From positions 1,054,001 through 1,118,000 of the forward strand of contig JAQSEB010000049.1 in NCBI GenBank assembly GCA_030063045.1: a DNA stretch of 64,000 nt, in the 5' to 3' direction. Source of the stretch: Pratylenchus scribneri. Lineage: Eukaryota > Nematoda > Chromadorea > Rhabditida > Pratylenchidae. The position numbers were made by a program, and so were the translations under genes. The notes beneath the pieces are model-generated. The model had not been told where the DNA came from. It worked only from the letters and a program-made list of their open reading frames with translations, and made no database searches. Numbering within the stretch: position 1 is the stretch's first letter; the number at the start of each line of letters is the position of its first letter. Below, in pieces: positions 12,501 to 24,500 of this stretch.

Positions 12501-15500
12501 AGATCCAGCAAATGGACATTCCCTCCATTTGGTACGCTTCATTCAATACATTGTGGCACCAATTTTCGCCTATGCCTTCGAAATTTACGATACCGATTTG
12601 GTTGTGATGGGCGAAGAGACTATACGCGAACAACAACAACAATCGCTTGAGGCTCAATCCACCGGAGCAACAGATGAATCCTTGCAACAAAAATTGGATG
12701 AGCAAAACATTGTGGCCGTTTTTTGCAATGATGTGATCCAACGATTGACAAATGATAAGAACATGATGTCACATACACTTACCATCGTGATGTACCTGTT
12801 TAGCGCCCTACTCGTCCAAAAATGTCCAATGCATATTTATGACACAACAAAAAAGTGGGTTTATTTATTCAAGAAATTAGAATTTTTATTACATTAATTA
12901 AAATTATTTTAATTTTTATAGGGCATTAGAAATTTTATATATTTTTTAATTTATTAATTTTTTACTATCTATTTTGGGCATTAGAAATTATATTTTTTTT
13001 ATTAATTATTTTTTAAAATTTAAAGTATTAGAAATTTTTTAATATTTTGTTAATTAATTTATTAACCCTTAAGAAAATAATTTTTTTTAGTTTTTAAAGC
13101 ATTGAAAAATTTCTTTTTTAACAAATATTAATTTTTTTTATTTAAGGCCACAAGAACAAGGCAATTTGCGTCCCTTTATGCTGTTCGGTTGGCCTTGTTT
13201 ATCTAAAAGTTTCACTGGCGATATGACCGAAAAGTATGCAGGCCATTTCCTCATTGCCAACATCATTGACCAATTCACCATCAATCGAACCATCATTTTG
13301 CAAGTATTGAGCAGTTTGATGTATGCACATCATCAAGACAATCGCGAGATGATACGCAAATCATTGGACATTTTGATACCGGCAGTGCCGAGGAGAATGG
13401 CCGAAGGGCATTCTCAACTGCTAATTTATTTCAAGAAGGCTTTGGTTGAGGAATGCCGAAACTGTCCACAGATCAATCATTGCCTGTGAGTTTTTTAATT
13501 TTTCACCTTATAATTAATTAGAGTAATATTAGAAATAATCCCTCAAATTTTCATGTTTTTTTGGCAAACTTTTCGAAAAAACATTGAAAAGTCGAATAGA
13601 TAATAATGCATAACGGTTTATATTATAAGTTTCCATAGACCCACAACTTTCAATAGCTCTTATAAAGATTATAATGATTCGGCATTCGGCCTAGGTATTT
13701 GACAAATTCTAACTTAATTTCGAATCAAAATTAAAATAGGTTAATACTCTTTGATTTTGACCAAACCATGACAAATTATATAACATTCGATACGTCTTGA
13801 TGAGCTCTATCCTATGATAAATGATATATAGTGTTTGTGGATGTAGGACAAACCATTACTTAAACCATTATAATTATTTTGAAATAATCTCCTTTTTACC
13901 AAATTAGATTGTATTATTTTTTCCATTCAGTCAAATCATTGTGCGCCATCACACCGTCTTCTACCATATTCGCCATCAAATTATCCATCTCATCCTGGGC
14001 TCAATGCAAAGGCTGCTTCAAATGCAAGGTGGCTATGAGACAAAACGATTGTTGTTGGATGTTTGCGAAGTGATGATCAAATGGGAACAAGAGAGGCAAA
14101 CCGCACTTCAAACCATGGAAGCATCAGGAGCCATTGGCACAGCTGGAGGCAATGGAGAATCCACTGAAGCGGTGAGAGAACATGAAAGGGAAAAATTTAC
14201 CAAAAATACTGATGAAATTGTCTAAAATAATTTTAAAAATACCCAAAAATTCTAACGATTCAGAGGTTTGTCTTAGAACCATTATTTAACCAATCGATAG
14301 ATTCTCAAAAATCATCATTTGATAATGATTTTTCATAAGTTAATCAAAAGAATAATATTTGCCCGTACTAAATCCTTTTGGAATCACAGAACTAAACGAC
14401 AAGCCAATTCTAACTTAATTTAAAACCAAAAACCAGAATCGGTTTAAACCTTTTAATACCCTTTAATTTTCATCAAAACATAACAAATTTTATATACCAT
14501 TCGATGCTTTTTGACCATCTCTATTCTAAATTCTATGGTATATATATAGTTTGTGAATTTAGGTACTAGGACAAACACTTAAACCATTGTAATTATTTTG
14601 TCAGTATATATTATTCTTTTTAGGCCCAATCAACGCCATCTATGTCCGCTACTGCCCCCTCTTCTTCAACTTCGGTTATTGTGCCGGATGTTCAGATGCA
14701 ACCGGCGGCTGCCGATTTACACAAACAAATGGACAAAGCATTCATTGATAACATCATCCTGTTCCTATTCCGAATTGCCACTTCAACCGATCAAATTGGA
14801 GCTGTTTCGTCGAGTGGGGCAACCGCAATGGAACAAATTAATAAACGGGCAGTTATGCTATTACGGAATGCATTGAAACCGAACATTTTTGGTGGCGTGG
14901 CAACCATTCGCACACATTTGCTTGAGAAGCAACTTCAATTACCCAATCCGGAACAATTCAGTACCGGAAATGAGGCAAGTTTATTTATAGGCAATTTCAT
15001 ATATTATGGGTTCCTTCGAGAATTTTTTTTTTCAAAATCAGACAAATTGCATCAAAATTAAGATATTGTGATCAAAATTCAGACATTTTAAAGTGGTTTA
15101 AAACTAATGAAAAAATCGATTTATTCATGCATTATCATATTTTTTACATTCTATTATCTTAAAATTTCTAAGGAAAATAGCCTAATAGGAAAGTTTTAAC
15201 CAAAAATTTTTCCCAAAAAAAACTAAAATATTTTTATGAAAAAGCCGACAAACAAAAAACAATTTTCAGATATCTACACATTTTTAATAATTTCTCGGAA
15301 TCCAAACCTCAAAACCGCAAAATAAAAAAAAGCAAAATTTTGATCACGATTCCATTTTTTTCAGGTCGCAATCAATCATCAACTCCAAATGGTGAACATG
15401 ACATTGGAGGTGCTCTCCAATTTGATTAATTATTTGGCCCCACAAATATTGCTTGAACTGTTCATCCCATTGCAACGTGCCTTGATATGCTGCATGAACT

Positions 15501-18500
15501 ACAACAATTCACAGCAAATTCTGCGCGCCACTTACCCAATTTTGGTCAAATTATTGGACAAAAGCAAATCATCTGCAACCGGACTTGACGAATTTGAGCA
15601 GCTTAATCTAGTAAGTTTAATTGTTGAATAATTCTTTTTAAATCTCAATTAAAAAGACGAATTTTGAACTAATTATGTCAAACTAAAAGATATTTCAAAT
15701 AGATTTATTCAAAATTATTTCGCATTTTATATTTTTTTTTTCAGAAATCAATTTAATTTGAATCTTTCCTTTAAAATAGAAAATAGTTTAGCTTTTAATA
15801 AGAAAAAATATTCTAATAATATAGTAATTAATAAATATTTAATTATTTGTAGAAAAACATTGAATTTGTAGAATATTTTTTTTTCGAATAGAAAAATACA
15901 TTTTTCTGATCTTTAAGCCATAACAAAGTGTCATGGCTTTAGGGAAATACGTTTAGATTTAGATTAGGTCTTAGCTCTCGAAAAATAGCAATCTTAAAGA
16001 AGTCTCATTTGGCCAAGTTTTATGGCCTTAAAAAAATTAATTTTTTAACATATAAAATTTCTGCAAATTTAATAATTTACTTATTTAAATGTAGATATTT
16101 CATAATTTAATTCACACAAATGTGTTCAATTTCCAGCACATTACCCGTTGCATTCATGACGCCATGAACAACTATGCCAGCACATTGACCTCCTCGCCTC
16201 CAATGAACATCATCAACCTCTTCCGTCTGATGCACACAGCTCATCCCGCCTATTTGGACACTGTTTGCCTGAACCCATTCATCAAACTGCTTCAACGCCT
16301 GGTCCGTGAATACGTGTTTGTGCCTTCGCATGGGGCCAGCACAATTGATCAGGCACAAAAGTTGAATGGCGATTTGTTGGCCATTTGCCTGGAAGTAATC
16401 TACACGAGGACAAAACATTTCAATGTGGAGGCACAAAAGAATGTGGTCCAATTTGTGTTGTTGCCGTTGATCGAAAAGAATGCCGGGGACAAAATTTTGG
16501 AGTACATTGTTAAGGTGGGTGTTTGTGATTAATATAATAAAATTCATGTGAAATTTTAATGGAATAAATATAGTAAAAATTTTTTTGAATTAAATTTATT
16601 AATAATTAAAAATTAAAATATAATTTATAGCCACAAAAAAGTATTAATTATTTTATTTTTAAATTATTTTAAATTTTAATCATCCTATAAAATCCGCTAT
16701 TTTAAAGATTTCATTGGAAATTGTCAAATCGGAAATTGCCCAAGCGGAAATTCTGAAACAATCGACAATGGGCGGTGATCTCGACTCAATGGATGCTCCT
16801 TCCTCGGCCATGCCAATTCAAAGCCAAGGTGGCCATGTGCTTCTCAAATTTTTCCAATCATTGGACCAACGTCTGATGACGAATGTAGAGTTGCGGCGAC
16901 AATTTCTCCTTGCAATTTTAACACTTTACGAGCATCAAGAACTGTTGGCCATCAATTTGGGGCGATTGCAACTCGCCTTCTATTGGGGACTCTGTACCAG
17001 TGATCGAGAAATTCGGAATAGGTGGATGTGAATTAAAGAATTCAGCAAACAATCTTTTATAAAAAAATTATTAAAAAAATTAAATTAAAATGGCAATTTA
17101 TATACTTATTAAAATTAAAACAATTAAGTAGAATTAGTGTAAAAAATTTCATTACCCAAAACAATTAATAGTAACTTTATATCATTCATTACTATAGGTA
17201 TGAACTTTTAGATTCAAAAATTATAAAATTATTGCCTTTTCATGAGCCTCAAAATTTTTTTTATCTTTTTTATTGTATTTTTACAATGAAATTTTCCATC
17301 GAAAATAGCAAAATAGAATAGGTAAAGATCTAAAAAAATATTGAAAAACATTATTTAGTAATTAGTATATATTTTCTCATCAAATCAGCATACAAAAAAT
17401 AGGTCAAAACCTAAAAATTCAATCTCTAATCACTATCAAATTATTTATAGATATTTTGTTGTCTTCGAAAAACAATTCCCCAAGACGATTTGCGCCCGAA
17501 TTATTCACATCATGTCCAAGGAGAATTGGGAACCTTTGGGCGCATCATTCTGGCTGACTCATGTTGTGCATTTGTTGCTACTTTCGGCCAATTTGGAGCA
17601 GCGAATTCGACTGGTGAATTGTGCAAAATTTGCCAATCTAATTGAATTCCTTGCGCCAAAAATTGTGGATGGAGGAAATGGCCAGGAAGAGGCCGAAAAT
17701 GAGATAAAAATGGAAACAGAGGAAGGAGAAAGAATGGAAGAAGGAGGCCAAGAAGAATTAGAATTGGCACCGGAAAGAATGGAAACTGGAGAAGAAGAAC
17801 GTCCAATAGCAACGGAAGAAGAAGAGGCAATAAAAGCACCAAATGAAAGTTTAATGGACGAACAAATGGACGAAGATGGTGGAGGAGGTGAAGGGGAAGA
17901 AGGCCCATCATCGCAACCGGAACAACAACCATCGCAATTGATGAATTTACCATCCACTCAATCGGGGAGCCAACAATCGCTGTTGCGGCCCAACAGTCGA
18001 GAACAGTCAATGATGCGCATTTCATTCAGTGAAATTGGGGGCCCCGTGGAAGAGACTGCCTCCAAAAAGACAACACTGGAAAAGAATGTTGCCGAAATTC
18101 AAAATACGTAAGGGAATTTACTATTCAATTTTAAATATTTTATTCCGCAATTTTCAGTTTAATTTCTTTTGCCAAAGAGGCCAAATTTCGCAAAATTGTC
18201 ACAAATTTGATGGGCATTTTGTATACGGATCCAGCTCTTTGCAATCGTGTTTTTGTTGAGGTGAGAATACATTTTTATATTCAAATGATTAATTTCCGGA
18301 AAGATAATTTGCCCCTTATCCTGAAAATAATTTTCAGAAAACTTATCAAAATTTCCTTTACATTCCAAAAATTTATAATACCTATTCACATTTTAGGATA
18401 CTATTTAATTTGCAAGAAAAAACTGAAAATGGCGAAAATTTTTCATATTGAAAAATTATCCTTTTTAGGCCATATTAATTGGTCAAATTTAAGATTTTCT

Positions 18501-21500
18501 ATTCTTTGAAAGCCTAGACCTAATCTAAACCCAATCTAACCCAACAATTTATTATGGCCAAGTTTTATGGCCTTGTAAGTAGAAAATGATCATTTTTTAT
18601 CCATAAGAAAAATTTTCAATAAATTCAAAGTAATTTTTATCGGTAAATTAAATATTTGCCATTTTTAAAATTATGTTATTTTATTTCAAAATTCTCTTTT
18701 AATTAACAAAATTTCCACATTTTCAGCTATTCTCCTCACTTTGGTTGGGGTTCGATGAGGAAGAACGCAACCAAATCACTCCACTGATCACACCATTTTT
18801 GACATCGGCCACATTGCTACAACAACAGCAACAACAAAGGGAAATGCAATCGCCGCAGCAATATTCAGTGGTTGCCTCATTTTTGGAGGCATTCATTCGT
18901 TGCACTCCGCAAATTCCACTCGACCCGTTTGTTTTGTCCTACATTGGCTCAAACCATCGTTGTTGGCATTTGGCCATGCTTTTGTTGGAACAAATGGCAA
19001 CAGGAATTAAGTTGAATGGTGATCAATCACTGATCAATCCCATCAATTGGCCAGAAGAGAAAGTGGTGGGTTTTTCCATAAATTAAATTTTCCATTTAAT
19101 TTGAAATAATTTTCCTTTCAATTTGAAATTAATTTTCCAAAAATATTAATTAGAATAGAAAAATTTTTTTGTAATTTTATTAAATTATGAAAAAAATAAA
19201 ATACTGTATTTTAATAAAGTAGGATAAAATACTGTATTTTAAACTCTAATAAAAAACTGTATTTTAACAAATTATTATAAAAAACTGTATTTTAACAAAT
19301 TAATATAAAAAATAATACTGCATTTTAACAAATTAATATAAAAAATACTGCATTTTTAATACATTGTATTTTTCATATTAATTTATTTATTAAAATATTT
19401 TTAATAAATTATAATTAGATAATAATATTTATTCTTATTATTTCTCATCCTTTTCTAGGAAGTTTTGGATTCTTTGGCTCAACTCTATCGACAACTCAAC
19501 GAATTGGACCAATTCACACACATTTGGAAGCGACGCGCCTTCTTCGATAAAACAATCAAATGTTTTACACTTTATCAACAAGGCGACTTTTTACGGGCAC
19601 GGGAGACAGCCGAGAAGCTCATTGCCCATTTGAATGAGAAGCTCACTGGCAAAGGATTATCTGCTGCGGAAATTCAGCAACAGCAACAAAATTTCACGAC
19701 AATTCCAATACAAAAAGAATGGCATGAAATTGAGCAATGTTGGATCAAGTGAGTTTATGTGATGGGAATTTAGGAATACTTTTTATTAACAAATTGCCCT
19801 TATCAATTAATTTTAATACAAAAAATTAATATTTAAAAATAGTTTTTGAATTTTTAAAAATTTAATTTTTATTTATCAAAATTATAAAAATATATTAATT
19901 TTCCATAATTAGTTCCTGCAAGCAATTGAATGATTGGCGCGCAGTTGAAAAATTCGCCGGCTCAGAAGATGTGGCCGATGCTCCTCAATTGGTTGATGCC
20001 CTTTGGCATTTGAATGAATGGCGATTGTTGAAGGATTGTTTGGTGCAAGTTGACGCGGCCGCAAATCCACGCACTCAAATCCAATCCACTCTACTCAAAT
20101 TAATGACAAATGTGGGTTATTTTATTGAAATTTTATTAATAATTTTTTTATTAATTTAATTAACAAAAAAATGAATATTATTTAAATCTAAACATTAAAT
20201 TTTTATAATTTTTATTCAATTTTTAATTAAAAATTTAAATAAGTTCTTTAAAATTGAATAAATATTCATTTAAATTTTATATCAAAAATTATTTTATATT
20301 TTTTTTCCGAAATAGATTGCCAATTTTGACCAACAAGAACATCGGCTGAGCAAGGATTTTACGGATAAATCATTGTATGAGGTAAATCGAGCACTTTGCC
20401 GTGAATGGCGTCGTCTGCCTCCGGCCGTCACCCATTCCCACGTTCAAATACTGTATCGGGCCCATTTGGCACTGGAGGTGCAGGAATCGACCAGCGTTCT
20501 CCTCTCCAACCTACAATCTGTCAATTTTCCAACTGCATCCAACACAACATCGGCTGGAGGAAATGGAAGCCAAAATGGTGGAAGTGGTGGACTGAATCAG
20601 GACGTGAAGAAGTTGATCAAATCTTGGGGGTGAGTTCTGACATTTATTTTTTAAAAATAATTGATAATATTTAAAAAATTACACATTTTTTGGAAACAAA
20701 TATTTATTTAATTTTTATCTAAAAATGCATATCAAGGGATTTTTTAGGTAAGAGAATCTGAAACCTCAAATTGTTTTAAAACCGGTTTATAATGCAATTT
20801 TTACTTTCAATTTATTTCATTTATTAAACATTTCGCTGATAAATACACAAGTTATGCCTTATTTTTGAAAAAAATATATTTTTGAAAAAAAAATTTAAAT
20901 TAAATTTTTTGTCCTGAAATGTTAACATGGGTTTATTTAAGAGAATCTGAAAAGCAGAATGGTTCTAAAACTGGTTTAAAAATTATGCAATTTTTTCTTT
21001 CAATTTTTAATTTTTTTTAAATAAATTTTAATATTATTTTCCTTTATCAATTGATTGTTATCTATTGTTTATCGAAGAAAACCTTCAGCTATATTCGACT
21101 TTTTTTTAGAGTTTTTGGCTTCATATTTCTTTCTTTTACTCTTTTGAACCCAATAAATAATTATTTTCACAATTTTTTACGTTTTTAAACCGGTTTTTGA
21201 GCCGTCCGGTATGTTCATATTTCAAAGCCAATGGAAAATTCATAAAAAAATAAATGTAATATTTTACAAAATTGATTAGTAACTAAAGTATTATCAATTC
21301 ATAATTATCTCTAAAATGTTTTTAACTCATTGAAACCAAATTTATTTTCAGCCGGAATCGGTCAATCGCATTCGTTGATCAACTCGACTGTTGGCAGGCT
21401 CCATACACATGGCGTTGCCAATTCTTCAGTGCCCTGTTACGATTCTACGAGAGTACTGACCAGAAGACGGCATTGTCCATTCCGCATCATGCCATTGCCC

Positions 21501-24500
21501 AAACCCAGCTGGAATTCATGCGCACTTTAAGGCATTCAAATCAAATTGATACGGCACTGGGCGAGATGAATAAGTAGGCCATTTTTGGGGACAGGGATAT
21601 GGGAAAATTAAAAATAATGAAATTAACTTATTTTTTCTTCAATAATTTGATAAAATTGAAGTAAAATTTTTGAAATTTTTTTAAACTATTAATTCATTCG
21701 GTTTTTATAAATTACATTAATTAAAATAATTTTTAATTCTTTTAATAATTTATAGTAAATTTTAAGCTAATTTAAATCTGTTCTAAATTATTTTTTAGGC
21801 TTAATTACAATAATTTAAATATATTCAAAATTTTTAATATTTCTAGGCTAACTATTATAATTTAAATTTATATTTACAAAATTAATTTTTAGGCTTTTAT
21901 TATTAATTTAAATATGCTCAAAATTAATTAAAAAAAATTCACTCCATTTTATTTCTATTTTTTTCAGAATGCATTCCACCCCAATGGTCCATCCAATGGA
22001 CGCACACAGCAAATTGGTAGAACACATCAAATGTCTGCTGAAACTTTCATCCGGCGATCCCGGTTGCGGTTCAAAGCGTGCAGCCCAAGATGGATTGGTG
22101 GAAGCACTGGACATGATCGAGGGCACCCAATTCCAATTGCTGAAACGTGATCAAATCGCCCAGCTGATGGTTTACAAGGGAATTTTGTTGAGTCGATTGG
22201 AAAAGTCAGTCCATTTCATATTTTTAAAGCTATCGCTTAATTCTATTTTTTTTAGACGCGATGAGGCCGGAAAAGCATTCTCCACAGCCGCACAACTCGA
22301 TCAAAATGGACAGAGCGCAACCAGTAGCAGCACCTCTATTTGGAAACATTGGGGCGATTTTTTGATCAATTCGTACCTTGTAAACAGGTAAAGTGTTAAT
22401 GGTTTCCTAATTCAAGTGAATTTAAATCAAAAATTTTTATTGTATCTATTATTTTTCATAAAAATGACTGAATTTACATAAATTCTATATTTTTAAGGCC
22501 ATATGACTTAGCTAAATCAGACTTCTTTAGAAATCCTCAACCCCTAGCCCTTAATCCCATCCTGTGCCCTGAACTTAACCCTGTGCCCTAATACCTAGTT
22601 ATGGGAAAATTATATGACCTCAAAAATAAATATTTTTCGGCATAATTTTAGTCAATTTATAGTCAATTTTTATGTAAATATTTTTCCATTTTTATATTTT
22701 TATTTTACAGTACACCAAATGCCACAACCACATTGAATGTTGGAATCCAGGCGATTGCTTGTACGCTGGAACATGCTCGAACCGTAGGCCCACAAAAGGC
22801 ACGGGCCTCAATTGCCAAACTCCTTTGGCTCATCAAAATTGCTTGTGGCACTTCGAATCCCCCAACGGACAAAGTTTCCACCGCAGTTGATAAAGTCTCC
22901 GCCGCCATCGATGAACAATTAAAGGACGCCGTGGACAGTGTGCCACCGGCAAATTGGATTTTTTGGTACAGTTTTTTTTGCAATATAATTAGAATAAAAA
23001 GGCAATCCTAAAGAAACTGGGACATAAATATACATTTTTTAGGGTAAAAAATAATGCTGTATCCGAATCTGACATCTATTTTAGTTTATGTAAACTAATC
23101 CTCCTCTCATTCTCTATACCCATTTTGGCCTAGGTTACTCTAAGCTGGGCTAGGGTTTAGGGTAGGCTACCTTAAAACGGGGTAGGGTGGATAGAGGTAG
23201 GGTACGATTAGGATTATGGTAGGGCTTGATGGGGTTACGGTAGAGTAAGATTAAGATTAGGTTTAGCCTAGTTGTCTAATATGGTTTACTCTTGTTCTTT
23301 GTTCATAACTGTGAAATGGATGGCAGATTCGAATTTAAAATCGTTTTTTACACTAAGAAGTATTTTTATTTATTTGTGTCCCTGATTAATGATATAATAT
23401 AATTAAAATTAATTCAATTCTTGACTTCTACTAAATTTACCATTTTTAAAGGCTAAATTCCATCGTCGCTGATGTGGGACAACGGTCGAGTTGCGGAATG
23501 CTGGAAATTCTAAATCGCCTGGGCAAAACATATCCTCAACAAGTTTTTTGTGCTCTTCGACTTGAATTGGGCCCGGAAAAAGTGAATGAATGCATGGAAA
23601 AATGTACAAAATTATTATAAAATTTCCGAAATAATATTTTTTTTCTTTTCAGTTTTAAACAAACAAAAATTGCTACAAATTCCAAGTGATGAACCAAAAG
23701 AATTGAACGAAAATCGGCTCATTTCTGCCCTCGAAAGTCTTTGCGAACATTCACTTGGGGATATGGATATGCTGAACAAAATTTTAAATGAACTGGATTC
23801 ATTCACCATTGGCCCAACTGAGGTGGGAAAAATCTCTTTATTATGATGATAAATGATAATATAAAAAACACAAAAAATAAATTAAATTTTTATTTATAAT
23901 TTGTAAAATAAAAAATTTATTTAATTAATTTTTTTTTATTATTTTATAAAATATAAAATTAAATTTTAAAAATTAATTTAAATTTTTATTTATTTATTTT
24001 ATAAAATATGAAATTTAATTATTTTTTTTTATAATTTTATAAAACCCAAAAAATTAATTAAATTTTTTATTAATTATTTAATAAAACATTAAAATTAATT
24101 AAATTTTATTATTGATATATTTTATGAGTTTTCAGAGAACACTGTATGATTTCAAACAAATTTTGGCCCAATGCCATTTTGATCAATTCACCAAAATTGC
24201 GGAATTGACAACAATCAACGCCGAACCAACACTTGTCAAACGGCTTTATGCCTCAATTCGTTCACTTTCTAGGGAAATTGGCACCAAAAATCAGGTGATA
24301 ATTCCATCCATAAATGAATGAAAATATATTCTAATTATTTAAGATTTGCATTGAATTGTACGAAGATTTTGGGATTACACAGGGCACAAAAATTCCACCA
24401 AAGTCACTTCACAAATTCACTTCGGCTCTACGAAAATGGATTCCACGGCTTTGTGATCAAATTCATAAGGAAATTGTCATAAATCAGAGGTGAGGAATTT

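Larger units (their letters stand above)
7470..17021 (+). other. trr-1: trr-1 exons 13-30: central HEAT-type region
   Basis: Exons: 7470-7834, 7957-8072, 8322-8555, 8603-8788, 8842-8991, 9271-9604, 9649-9767, 9821-10003, 10390-10563, 10610-10831, 11363-11914, 12442-12854, 13147-13485, 13931-14171, 14624-14974, 15365-15610, 16137-16514, 16708-17021. All phases agree across junctions. Exon 23 carries a Q/T/S/E-rich insert (about 11570-11690) and exon 27 begins with an S/T/A-rich stretch; both look like disordered loops. Exon 27 ends GAG followed by GCAAGT, so intron 27 is GC-AG; extending through it in frame would add an unrelated F-rich tail and a stop. Confidence 0.85.
18158..23822 (+). other. 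trr-1: trr-1 exons 32-42: FAT domain region
   Basis: Exons: 18158-18260, 18727-19065, 19459-19748, 19913-20111, 20316-20629, 21352-21573, 21968-22204, 22256-22387, 22711-22965, 23452-23603, 23653-23822. The sequence has TPR-like helices typical of FAT, for instance LAQLYRQLNELDQFTHIWKR in exon 34 and the LGKTYPQQVFCALRLELG segment in exon 41, which corresponds to the conserved YPQ-type motif before the kinase-like domain. A short poly-Q run occurs in exon 33 (about 18818-18838). The exon 33 donor could be either of two in-frame GTs three bases apart (19062 or 19065). Confidence 0.82.

Noticed and set aside
17510..18025. 171-codon minus-strand leucine/proline-rich frame
   Set aside because: Complement of the acidic linker of trr-1 exon 31 (GAA/GAG runs read as leucine/phenylalanine codons).
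23120..23270. Telomere-like GGGTTTAGGG / GGGTAGG words (also 53040-53250 and 44520-44600)
   Set aside because: Words are degenerate, not in a regular tandem array, and lie inside inverted-repeat elements. No terminal telomere is present.
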